Of a stretch of DNA of 64,000 nucleotides, positions 23,701 to 35,100 are shown piece after piece. The position numbers and the translations under genes are program-made. Location of the stretch: contig KB297742.1 in assembly GCA_000328365.1 (NCBI GenBank), forward strand, positions 52,834 to 116,833, given 5' to 3'. The notes beneath the pieces were generated by a model. The model searched no databases. It had not been told where the DNA came from and saw only the letters and a list, made by a program, of their open reading frames with translations. Position 1 is the first letter of the stretch. Every line of letters starts with the position of its first letter. Origin of the DNA: Capitella teleta. Its lineage: Eukaryota > Annelida > Polychaeta > Capitellidae.

Positions 23701-26226
23701 CTGTACGTGTCTTATTCCTTAAAGTGGAAACAGAGATTGTTGATATGGAAGCGGCTAGCACGTGACAAAATGTTCTTGGTTCTCAAAGGAACATATAATT
23801 GGCGTTGCTCTTGTTGTGAATACAATGATGTGACATTTGTTGTATTAGTAGTGTCAACAATTAATGGAGATATATTTTAGATCATTTGTATCAATTACTA
23901 GGATGCCAACTGGAAATAAACGTTCTGCGTGAAGTAACCACAGCAGTCGCCAAGCGGACGTCGTGCAAGCAGAGGTCGTAAAATGCGGGTAAGTATGCCG
24001 GGGTCTCATTTGGAGGTCTCCATGGTATCATTCCCATAACTACCAAAGGAACATCTCGCCACTGTGACACATCAACAAAACGATCAGAGGGCGCAGAGAC
24101 GAATTCCAAGAAGAGACTATGATCACCATGGAAACGACCATTCCTGACCCTTCGTTTTCATCGACGTCAACTTTATGCTGAGCAGATGCTCTGTCAATAT
24201 ATGTAAGACGTCGTGTGGCTGAATAATACATAGCGAGCGATAGCACGCGGATGCATTAAGCATTCATCCAAAGTCAGGGACCGAAAGACTTGAAGGGAAA
24301 CAAGGAAAAGCTGCAAGGTTGTGGAGAGGGAAGCTAGAAAGGGGAGATGAAGTTCCTGTTTCCATATTTGGAAGCAAAAACAAATCTCATTATAACACAC
24401 GAGAAGGAGAACGTGTGGATGACAGAGTGACTTAGGGGGAATTATGTCAGATGAGATAGGTGCAGCTCCCTGGAAGGGAAAAGTGAACTGTAGAAAAAAG
24501 ATTTAACTGTCTACAAAAATACGTGTATTCAGTTACAGGGCAAGAAGATCGCACGATCGACCGAGTAAGACCGCAAAAGGAGCATATTGCTAAGCGCATT
24601 TTCTTAATAAGTTACATGTATTGATATCATGTAAAACTATGGATACATAGATTATATACGCGTGTATAGTACGGGGGATATAAAGTCAGAATTATAACAT
24701 ATTTGAAAGAAAGACATTCTTCATCGGCATGGCGAAATGTGCCAATGGGTGAGTTCAGTCCCCGCATCTAAATCACCAAACAACCCACACGTAGCTCTGA
24801 CTACGAACCCTTGATTGAAGCATATGACCCACGCTTGTGCAGTGCACAGTTCAACGAAGGACGCAACCGTAAGTGGACGAGGGTTGTCCGAAGGAAATGA
24901 CCAATCAGTCTTACTCTCTCCACCCCCTTCACAACATCAACAACATGACCTCCCGCGGCGTCATTTCCCCAAATCAATGCCCATTGAATATTCTCACCGT
25001 TTTATCCGCAGCCTCCGCAACTCCGTCGTTTGAGATGATCACCGCTTCATCCATTTCGTCCGTTGACGTCGACGTCTTGAGCTTCTGCAGAATACGATCA
25101 AATGATGTGTAAATGAAGCGACAACTGCGAGTGAACCGAGGGGTGTGTTCAGGGCGCCAGCCGTACCCCAGTGAAGACGAATCGGCATAATTCAGAGTGC
25201 GTTATGATTTCTCCGATAATCTTGGTAACAGCGTGGCTAATAATCATAACGTATAAGTATTACAACATGCACCGATAAATAGATCTTCAGATATCAATGA
25301 ACGCAATTATCAATCTTCGCTGATATCTAATTACAAAGTTTCTAGTCCTCACATTTACCAAACGACCCCTCAACAGCATCAGAACGACAGGCATGTGTTG
25401 TTTAGAGCCAGCCTGCATGGCCTGATATCAGCCTCCATATCAGCACAGTTCATCGTACTGATATATTCCACACCAGCTCGATGAACGCACTGAAACGCAG
25501 AAGTTTACAATTAGCGGAAAGCTCTAATTTCTCAATCTCCCCAGAGCACGCTGCAGATTCGTCTGATGGGGATTATTTCAAGCGTCGACCTTCAATTTCG
25601 GAAGGTGCACTCTTGTATGTCCATTTTGTCAATCACGCCACATCATGACACAAGCAACATTCTCCATCGAGTTTATTATAAAAGAGTATGTTGAGCAACT
25701 CAAAAATGGCGAATTAAGCAAAAATATCCATCGAACTTTGTAATATAGTGAGTTTTTAGCATTCTAGTACAGTATTCAGAATGTATTAATCAAGTACGTT
25801 CGATAGAGCCTTAATAACATGAATGAGTCGCACCTCGGGGGAATATGATGGGTTATCGGGGTATATTGCACCAGTTTTGGGCATATGCCCACTGGGATTA
25901 ACGCCACACGGCTCACGTTCGGGACGATTAATTAGTTGAGTTGGAGGGTCGTATTTGGAGGATCGTCGAATTAGCCAAGCAGAAAATAACGAATAATTAA
26001 TACTAGACTAGTTCTAGGATATAATATTTGCAAATACTGAATTATTAGTTTCTAGCAACACACAATAGGATTCCGTTGAAATTAAAGTCTCTGAACATTC
26101 CTAAGATTTTGTTTTCTCTCTCTCACGATGTACTTCAAACTTAAAACCAATCGACTTTACTTTCGATCAAGTTGTTTTTAACGACCAATCACAAAAAGCA
26201 AACGCATCGAGTTACACGCACACAGT
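20730..26226. other. No supported gene; two hairpin motifs
   Basis: No exon with recognisable similarity or good splice context is seen. Two inverted pairs of the ATCATAACG/CGTTATGAT word occur at 21,018-21,044 (9-bp stem, 9-nt loop) and 25,199-25,251 (wider loop). Conservation data would be needed to exclude short exons. Confidence 0.5.
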
Positions 26227-26232
26227 TTTATT
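26227..26232 (-). promoter_or_regulatory. Poly(A) signal AATAAA of glutathione peroxidase
   Basis: A perfect AATAAA on the minus strand, about 190 nt after the stop codon and 50 nt after the SECIS element. Confidence 0.75.
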
Positions 26233-26282
26233 GGCTCATACACTCTACGCAAATGACTCATTTCAGAGTTCAAAGCAGACAG

Positions 26283-26352
26283 AAGTCCGACCGACCCATC
26301 AAGACAGCCCCATGTCGATCGACATTTCAAGACTGTCCTTCATAAAGACCTT
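26283..26352 (-). promoter_or_regulatory. SECIS element (form II) in GPx 3'UTR
   Basis: On the minus strand, ATGA (26,343-26,340) is followed after 12 bases by the unpaired AAA (26,327-26,325), and later by TGAT (26,301-26,298). UGAA opposite UGAU gives the U.U, G.A, A.G quartet. Helix 2 forms between GGACAGTCTT and GGGGCTGTCT as ten pairs, including G.U pairs. Above the AAA a mini-stem TGTC-GATC-GACA can form, as in form II. A lower helix is possible between GAAG and CTTC. It lies 80-125 nt after the stop codon and before the poly(A) signal. It would recruit SBP2 and EEFSEC for UGA recoding. Confidence 0.8.
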
Positions 26353-26422
26353 CTTCCAAACAATGCTCCAACTCCATGAGTGATTATACACAGAGTCCGA
26401 CCCCGTTAAAACTATGTAATGT

Positions 26423-27457
26423 TTACATCAATTTCTTGATGTCACTGGCAATGTTGATGGTCTCGAAGTGCCGGCTGTACCGTTTGACCGGCTCTCCGTC
26501 GGGACCGATAAGAAACTTCTCGAAGTTCCATGAGACGTCGTTGCGGCAGACTGGGCTCCAGATGAGGAACTTGGGGTTCGACATCAGCGACACGGTGTCG
26601 TCGCTCGGAGTGGGAAGCTGCTCGCGGAGGAACTGGAACACGGGGTGGGCGGTCTCCCCGTTCACGTCAACCTTCTTGAACATGTCGAACTTAGGAGTAT
26701 AGTTGTTGCCTGGACGAACGTACTTCAAACTCTTGAGTATTTCATCGTTCGTCGTGTTCTCCTGAAATATAAATTTCCTTCGAGGCGTCAGTATATATAG
26801 TCAAAGAAAACTATTTCTGACATGTTCGGTTATAAGTAAGCGAGTCCTCAACACATTGAAATGTTGATTTATCATCGTGTTCCCGAATGCTTTCGGCATA
26901 AATTTAGAAGCAAGCATTTGATTTGAAGAGCGCCCCCCCCTTCTCCATTCAGAAGAGAAGCATAAAAAACTGTAATTTGACTGAGTACTAGTACCCTAGC
27001 TCCCCTGAACTGTCCCTGTATTCAAGGAATTACATCGACAAAAACTACGATAACTCACACTCAATTGCTAAATATGAAATTCACGAGAGAAGGGTGATTA
27101 AAGTCGCACACATTACATGTCCATATTTTACGATCTTTAATGAGCATCAAAATACTTGAAACACGAATCTCCAGATCCCCCATTGACTACATAATTTGCC
27201 ATTTTCAGACACAATGACCATTTGTCAAAATTAAGTCGACGAACCTGATGACCAAACTGGTTACAGGGGAAGGCGAGGATCTGCAGGCGGTCACCAAACT
27301 GTTCCATTAACTGGTTCATTTGGTGATAGTCCCGCACGGTCGTGCCTCAGAGGGATGCGACGTTCTCCACCAGCACGACCTTGCCTTTGTAGGCCGACAT
27401 CTGCACCTTCTTGCCATTCAGGAGTTCCGCCGACAGCTGGTAGAAATTCTTCGCCAT
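26423..27457 (-). CDS. GPX1: Selenocysteine glutathione peroxidase (GPX1-like)
   Basis: Reduces hydrogen peroxide and organic hydroperoxides with glutathione, in cytosol and/or mitochondria. Two coding exons (27,457-27,245 and 26,761-26,423, phase 0, GT-AG) give 183 residues. Codon 37 is TGA (27,349-27,347) in ENVASL-Sec-GTTVRDY, the exact context of animal GPX1 selenocysteine. The rest of the catalytic tetrad is present: Gln67 in FPCNQFGHQ, and Trp-Asn in [14 protein letters not shown]. Also conserved are [18 protein letters not shown]-like [10 protein letters not shown], and RRYS-like KRYSRHF. The start ATG lies nine bases after a splice acceptor (TTTCTGTTTCACAG), so a non-coding exon precedes it. 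GPX1 versus GPX2-type orthology is not certain. A conventional gene caller would stop at TGA and truncate the model. Confidence 0.95.
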
Positions 27458-27736
27458 TTTCGCAGCCTGTGAAACAGAAATCCAGATAGAAAATGTGCTA
27501 ATCATACCGTTGGGCATTGATAATGGAATGTTACGTCATCAGTCTTTCAAGCACGTGATGCGACATCGATTCGACCACTAAGCAAGAACCCAGATTTGGG
27601 CATTATGTCATGTAGGCATACATGCTGCAAACGCATCCCGTGCTGTATCGAATATACGCCCTCTGTACCCACAGAGCTAAGCCCGCCCAGGCGGCATAGC
27701 TAATTGAGTGGTAGATCCCACCTTCAGTCAACTCAC

Positions 27737-27765
27737 CTGCATTCCAGCAACACAATCGTCAAACT
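27737..27765 (-). other. Probable 5'UTR exon of glutathione peroxidase
   Basis: A strong donor, GCAG|GTGAGT, ends at 27,737. It lies about 20-50 nt downstream of a TATA box on the same strand, and a TCAGTT initiator-like word covers about 27,767-27,762. With the acceptor just before the start codon this defines a short non-coding first exon and a 270-nt intron. The transcription start is estimated only. Confidence 0.55.
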
Positions 27766-27778
27766 GACGCGCTTCTGC

Positions 27779-27786
27779 CTTATATA
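27779..27786 (-). promoter_or_regulatory. TATA box of glutathione peroxidase
   Basis: TATATAAG on the minus strand, 20-30 nt upstream of the inferred first exon. Confidence 0.55.
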
Positions 27787-27799
27787 CACCACACACGGA

Positions 27800-30700
27800 T
27801 TCCCGAGTGACAGTTTAGAGGTCGCAGATGTCAACACAAGCGAGGGTACTGCACCGCCTGCTTTGTGCGAATTCGGCCGATAAGTAGGTCAGCGCACTTG
27901 CCTTCGGTCTGCTCCTCCGCTCGAAGCAGATATTTTGGTTGAGGCTGAAACCGAATCTCGCGTCATTTTCATGTATACCGCGAGCGATATCAAGTTTTAA
28001 AGAGGATTTATGAAGTTAATTTTTGAGGATGTCATGTGCTCATGTTATTGTTGAATGAAAGCTCCGACTGGTATAGCTACACGATATACTACAAGTCTAC
28101 AACAAGTGTCCTAGGGGTCTCGACTTATCTCGGGGCGAGTGGTTAACTGTATTTAGAGTAGACGCGCCCGATTCTTCAGTCCTGTCAGGCTCTCACTGGT
28201 CGAACGAGTTACTGAACTGAAAAACTTCTTGAGCCAATGAAAGGGCTCGGGTCTGGCACGCATGGGTAGTTTTCAGGTGTACTAAACTGAGTACTAGTAT
28301 GCAGTACTTGCAAAGGAATATGTAGGGCTTTTACCCTTTAAGCGAGCCCTGGTTACAGGCCAGGCAATGTATGAGAAGTCCGGGTATTCGCCCCAATTCT
28401 TGTCATGTGAATCATGCATGACTTGCTCGCTACACTGGGAAATAACAATTAATGGGCCCAATATTTTAGGTCAACTTGCATCCCAGGTCGCATTTTCCAG
28501 AATGTTTGCGTCAACGTTGATGTAGCTTTGTATTCACGACACATAGTTTGCTTTAGGGTTGGAGGTGATTGATCCAGTTCTGCGCTGTTGGACGTGTCGT
28601 TCATAATTTTATGCTTCACTATTAAGTCACATGATGGTTAATCGAACTTCTGACAACGTTATGAAAAGTTTAAAACGACAGAAGAAATATAAATATATTT
28701 TAATCAAGGAGCATCCACTTATTATATATAGTTAAGGCTCCTTGTTTTAATTTAATGGGAAGAGGAGAGACATCTCGGTGTCACATCTGCTGAGGACTGT
28801 ATTGTTTTTAGAGAATATGGTATGTCCGATTGCTGAGATATGTCATTTATGCCTCGAGAAATATATCCGCATTCACATAATATAAAACGACGGATATAAT
28901 AATATTATTATGTGACAGGAAAAAATCAACATCGCAAATGAAACGATCAAGCTCCGGTCTAATTAAGCCTTTATAAAGAGATAATCTAAATATTATTTCT
29001 GGGCAATTTAAGCTAATGTATTGCAATACCATGTGACATTACTAATTAACTCATCATAATTATTTTGTTCTGTTTGGTCTTGCTGTACGGTACATAATCC
29101 ACAAGCATGTTCAAAAATTTTAATTAACCATAACTTAACAGAGTTGTCATCAAGAAGGAAATAACATTTAAATTTTCAAAGATTTTTCAATTGTTTTATG
29201 ATAAAATTCTGGTGTTAATCGATCATTGCTACAAGATGGATTTCCTTATCACGTTGACCTTCGTGAAGTTCTCGTTGAGTTGTAAATCATCATGAAGATA
29301 CACCATCTGTTATCTCCGCTCTAAAATGTTTATTGGTCGACACTTGTACCTGTACCATGTCTCCATGACATCGACGTAATTTATAGGCCGTTAAGCCTTC
29401 TCGAAAATCGATTGTAATGAGTCGTTCAATTCTTTGTTGACTTTGCAATTTGTCTACATGAGAACTTGCTCGGATTTCCCTCAAAATTTCAGTTGTGATT
29501 TATCGAGTTATCGGGGTTTGCTATCGACGGTGCGCTCGATAAGGGTAATTTTTGTTGCCACAATTGGATGGCTGCGAGATAAATGCTGGTGTGATGTGAG
29601 GTAATGAGGAGATTTTAAAATCCAGAATTATTGCAATTTGCAAGATGGACATGTGCAAGACATATATGTTTGATTACATACATCTTTTTATAAGTTGAAT
29701 TGGCACTATATACTGCTAGCTCCCATCATTGGATTAAAACGGATCAACACATTTTATGTGTACAGCAGTATACCAATATCGGATTAACTATCCGAAAGGT
29801 TAGTTACGATGATGTACAAGTATTTGGAATCGGATACTGTTTTTATGCTATAATGGCAATAAAATAAAAGTCTCCAGTAAAGCCATCTCCTTGAAATTCC
29901 GAGAATTCGCTGATGCAAGCTCACACCGAGGCAAAAATTATTCGATGTTAGGGATACGAACCGCAGTAAGAGATGTACATGCATACATGCATCCCCATGC
30001 AGCTATACAGAGTGGGCCAAAAGTATTTTATACTCCATGCTAAAAAATCAAAAGCGTTTAGATAGGCTGAGTTCGACTGATTACTCAAAAAAAAAAAAAT
30101 GCCTCGTATGGATTGACTTACTTATCATGTGTCCGTTTATGCAAAGTAAAGTCTAATAAAAAATATATTATAGATTTTATAATCAGGACTGGCGTTATGA
30201 TTCATAGTATGATCAGTCTGTGGTTAAGGACGTTATGAGCGCTGGAATTGGTCGAATATCCTGTCAGGCACATGCAATGGATCATGTCATGAATGTAAAT
30301 TTCTATGTTATGGTTTTCGACGGTTGCAAGATAGGACACGTAGTGAACGACTAATGCCTATATCTCGTGCGTGCGGCAATTTAAGCCATGTCGTTACCAT
30401 GAGCTACCTTATCACGAGAGTGGGTTTCTATATCATGGGACGAGATTGCTACCTCGTGCGCCCGAGAAAGCTCGTTTGGTACGTGTTCTAATCTGGTCAG
30501 CGTCGTTTTCCATCTGGCGAGGCCTGTTCTCTTCGGCCTTTCGGTGCGTTAAAACTTGTCTTAGTGCCATAAGGTTGCATGACTTCGCAGTATTATTATA
30601 ATCTTTTTTAATGGTCTAAGCATCCATTGCTCACGGCTTCTCATGCCCTACATGGACGAGTATACCTGTGTTTACTCGGATTTCGTTTCCGTATTTTTGG

Positions 30701-31423
30701 TTACTTAAAGTCTTAAACATTGCAATAGTTTTGTCTTACATACAATGCACCTGTATTTGGATGAGTTACCCTTCAAAGCTAAAGGCAGTTCCTAATTTCT
30801 GGACTTTAGTTATAAAGAAATGTATCACAAACAAATCAGAAATAAAACCATATTCCGGAAACAATTTAAATGGCTAAACGAGCCTGAAACGAAGAAAGAC
30901 GAGAAAAGACGTGGTTTGCCCGAAAGCTTTCTTTTATGCACAAAAATAGAGACGGATCATCAAAAAGTACAAGTACCAAAATAGCTCAAATACGAGATCT
31001 TCTGAAGAGAATATAACACTGGAAAGATAGTAAACTAATAGGCACGCAAGGAGATCCAACGTAAGACGGGGGCTTCTAAAGAAGTGTTTCTGCTCTACCC
31101 GACACGTAGGCAGACAGGTGTACCCCAATCAAGAGGTCAAAGGATAATAATAATGCAGAGGTCGAGAGTCAGTGATGCACTGGAGATCATAAAATCCTTT
31201 CATGGAAGGATGAAAAAAGAGAGGCGGGAAGAATGCTGTAGTTTTTGTGTTACACCGGATCACGTTTAAAGGGGGCGGTAATTGTGTTATTCCAAGCACG
31301 TCTTTAAAGGGGCTTACCAAAAAAAATATGGTTCAAGGAATGTCGTCGCTTTGCCCAGTCGTGATGGCGGTTTTTCTGTTTAAATGGGATTTCTGCTGTC
31401 GGGATTATAGCGACCTCTGTCTG
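27800..31423. other. Intergenic stretch without supported gene
   Basis: No recognisable coding region. It contains a dispersed repeat (30,005-30,180) and one GCGTTATGAT copy (30,192-30,201). Confidence 0.5.
30005..30180 (+). repeat. Dispersed repeat related to 56,647-56,800
   Basis: Starts TATACAGAGTGGGCCAAAAG and shares with 56,647-56,800 the ordered words TATACAGAGT, TACTC.ATG.TAAAAA, AC/TTATTCAAAAAA, TATGGATTGACT and GCAAAG...AATAAAAA. The start resembles the terminal inverted repeats of some mariner/IS630-type elements inserted at TA, but no transposase and no opposite end are seen. Confidence 0.5.
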
Positions 31424-31460
31424 CTATACCTCATTCTTCTTATACTTAGTAGTAAGTCTA

Positions 31461-31466
31461 TTTATT
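31461..31466 (-). promoter_or_regulatory. Candidate poly(A) signal of the two-TM protein gene
   Basis: AATAAA on the minus strand about 660 nt after the stop codon at 32,125. If used, the GC-rich region 31,480-32,120 is 3'UTR, which would explain its composition without another gene. Confidence 0.4.
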
Positions 31467-32124
31467 GCCCCACGATGAGCGTGTCGGCCGTGTCTGGCAG
31501 TCGGATGCAAGAGCACTCGTTGACTATTCTCGTACCTGGGTGGGGGTTTGAGGCGTTTCCGCATGTCCGCATGTGTGCTGATCCCCAGCAGGTGAAAGAG
31601 GGATCTAGCCACTCGCCCGGCCAGCTTCCGGGTGCTGTCACAGTAATATGAACGCGCAAGATGACCGCCACTTGGGCTGTATTGACAATTAAGCTGTGGA
31701 GTGAAGGTCGCGGATTTCTCGGCGCAAAGGAGAGCTGTCAGACTGCCAAGCAAGCCGCCGAGGACGGGACGCCTCATAAAAAGCGGTCTCCATTTGTCGA
31801 GGCCATTACACGTCGTCTATTAGCCGCCTTTCTCTCTTCCCTGAGAGCCAAGTCGTTCCAGGCAACATTAATATGGCGCATGGTTTGAGTAGAGGGGGAA
31901 GGGTATATGACACAGATTCGGTTTGGTGCATGGGAGGAATGGACACATCAACGATAAAATTTGTAAACAAGCAACAATAAAAAGAGGTATATCTGAGCAA
32001 TGGATGAGCAGTGTGAGTAATCTCATTCACTATAATAGACATTTCTCTATACAGTCGATTGACTCTGTCATAAAGGTTTGCAAGACAACACTGGAGAAAG
32101 CACCATAGGATACAACACGTTAGT

Positions 32125-35100
32125 TCAGAGGTTATCGTTGACCACGTCTTCGTACGTTGGCGGTGGCGATTTCACCTGACCCGCTTCGATGTCCGTACTC
32201 TTGACCGAGTCATCACTGAGGCCCAAATGAAAGAGAAGGCGACGTGGAATGTTCTTGGCCCGTGCAAGCCGCTTTTCCTTTACGGAGTCCGTGGAACTTG
32301 AGCGACGACCGAGGTGGGCTATCGCATTCGAAAGTGCATGCAGCTTGGACTTTTTCTCCTTGACTGCCTTGGGCGACCGGGTCTCCGCCTTTGGGACCAG
32401 ATTCAAGTCACTGCTCTCCACAGAAACTTGTTGGTTGTCGCTGAATGATGCGCTGGAGTCGTGTCGTATAATGGACAATCGACTTTTGGCTGACGACGCT
32501 TTCGAGTCTCTGCGTTGGTCGGATGATTCCACCAGTTCGATGATGTTCAGGGACTCCGCCATTCGCTGCACCTCTGCCTCGTTCATCGTCTGCGTCTGAG
32601 CTTCCACTCTGCGAATGTGAGAGTCATATTCTTGTGAATTGATCTTGGATTCATCAACACTGTCACTGACACTGAACTCGATCTCCTTGAAGAGCTTCGC
32701 CACTCGCCGTTCCACCTCGGAGTCATCGGTGTTGTTCCTCTTGAGCGGAGGCCTCAACACCCGGCTGTCCCTCCGCTCCATGCAGAAGTGCTCAGTTTCC
32801 GTCGCTGCCGAGGCTGTCATAACTGTGGAACTGTCTGTGGAAGTGTGGTTACGTAGACATGGCTTCTCAGCTGCAGTTGCTCCACCTACTGGAGCTGCTG
32901 TAGCGCCAACTGACGTAGGTGTGGCGGTGGATACCTCAGCACTGCGCAGCGGGGTTGTTTCATCAACATCCAGTTCTCGTTCATCCTCATCAATTCGCAC
33001 TGAGAGGATAGACTGATCTGCGCTCTTTTTGCGGAGAGAGCTAGTGGGCAGCGGCATTTCATCTGAGTACCTCAAAGCATGGCATGAGTTATCTCTGTTT
33101 TTGAGCACTGAAGGGTATTCTGTGGGAGTGTGGTTGGGGCCCTTACCGCATGTGCACTCACAACCGCTGTCCTTTCTTCGGCCAGCAGATGCTGGGCTCG
33201 AGTGTCTGCGCAATGGACTGCTCATGTCAAAGGTCACCACCGACATCCGTCTCGGAATATTTGTGTTCGAGGCACTGCAGTCTCCACATTCTGAAGGTCC
33301 CCCGCCCCAGTCCTGTTTCGAAACATTCAACTGTGAGTCCCGGCTGCCCAATGACACATCAGCGTCCCACTCGGACTCCCGGGGAGAGAAGTCCCACAAC
33401 CGAGAGCTGACCCCACTGGACGCTCGGCTTGACCTGCTGCGACTTCGACTTGTGCTTCCAGCCAGCGAGTAGTCAGACGGACACGATAGTCTTGAGAAGT
33501 CACTCGCCACATCGTTGTGAATGATGATGTACTTCTTGGATCCACATCCAGACCCACTGATGGTGCCGGCCACGGATCCCTCGCCACCGTCCAACGTCTC
33601 GAATCGGCTAATCTGGATCCCTGGGAGTTCAAAGGGCAAACCCTTTATATCATCCACGTCACGACCAAGCGACTTCCGGCGGTCTATCTCCTGCTGCAAG
33701 AGGGCGCTGCAGACGCTGCTCTGGCGCCTCCTGGCGTCGAATCGAGAGTCTACGCTGATGGCTCTGGACGACCTTCTAGAGGGAGCCTCAGAACTGGAAA
33801 CAGAAGAGATGGTTAATTACCAGGTCAGTCATCGATCCATCGGAGCAATTGTGAGCCAAACAATTAGGGAAAGATCTCGAGGAAAATAAGAAAGCACATA
33901 AAACTCAATGGGCAAAACTCCAGAGTTGTTATGCTATGAAGGGCAGTCTCCACACAGCGCCCTCGTGCGTGCATGCTACGAACCTTTATGTCACCCAACA
34001 AGGCCAGCACACGTTGCAGAAGGCCCTCGGCGCTGGCATATATATCTGCAGCTAATTAAGGCCGCATTGCTTTCGTTATTCCCGGGAGCAATATGCATCT
34101 CGGAGACTCCAGGTGCGCGTTGTTCTACCTGTGCCCCCAATCCACTCGTTTGGCAATCAACACGACGAAAGAGTCGCACAACAGGTGAAGCTGCTATATG
34201 CGTGAGTCTCCTTCAATCAGCCTCGTATTTCGCACGCTGAACACCAAAGTGCCCGTTTAACGTGATAACAGGCATTAAGAGGGGCGTCCTGCGTTCTTAC
34301 CATCGTCCTCTATAAGGGCAAGAACCAAACCCCCTGCCCGCCCTTGGAATACGGTATAATTGATAGATGAGTAATTAATTTGCAGAATGCCAAATCTCCC
34401 GCTAAGACTATATATTATATCTGTATACTGGATACAGGAAGACGACCTGGCAGGAAATCAGCCTGATTAATTATGCCTTCCACGGAGGACCACAAAGGAG
34501 CTCTTCCAAATGAAGAATTCTTTCCAACTGCATGTCAACGTAGAGCTTAACGTGCTGCTTTGAAAGCAATCCGCGGTGGGAGCGAGTAAGAAATGTCTTA
34601 TTTAGAAAGGATTTTGTTTACGTTTTTACGATCAGTTCTCATCAGCCGTAATTACCTGGTTACATCGTATATTACATCGTATTTATTGCTTCTTTGTAAT
34701 GTTCTTCCCTGGTTGTTCCCTAAACAGGTAAGTGGACGGCTGGTTGCTGAAGAAAGCACTGGGGCAGGTGCCAAACGCAATTCAATCACCCCGTTTTACA
34801 TTAATGACTGGATTTCATTAATGATAATGACTGTATTTCCAATTTTCCGTACAATGCCATTTTTAAAGGCAACCACCCTAAACGTTTCTTGTCCTTCTTT
34901 CGTTTTTAAACCAAATCTCATTCCTTACCAGATGTCATATGTAATGGAAGTTGCGAATGCCGCGAAGCATCGGTTAAAGCTCAAATGTTCAATCAGTATT
35001 AAGGTTTGGTGTTCAATTCTAATGCCGCCGATTCTCCCCTTTGTGTCCCACTGGATTGTCCTCAGATTCCTGATCCCCATTTCACGGTTGAAAATGTTTT

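Noticed and set aside
27137-27337. Short peroxidase model starting MRDYHQMNQ
   Set aside because: It arises because the selenocysteine TGA is read as a stop. The true start is at 27,457.
31424-31777. 117-codon minus-strand frame with a signal-peptide-like start (MRRPVLGGLLGSLTALLCA) and dibasic sites, like a neuropeptide precursor
   Set aside because: It lies 350-700 nt downstream of the two-TM gene stop on the same strand, ahead of an AATAAA, so it is best explained as 3'UTR. No known peptide motif is seen.
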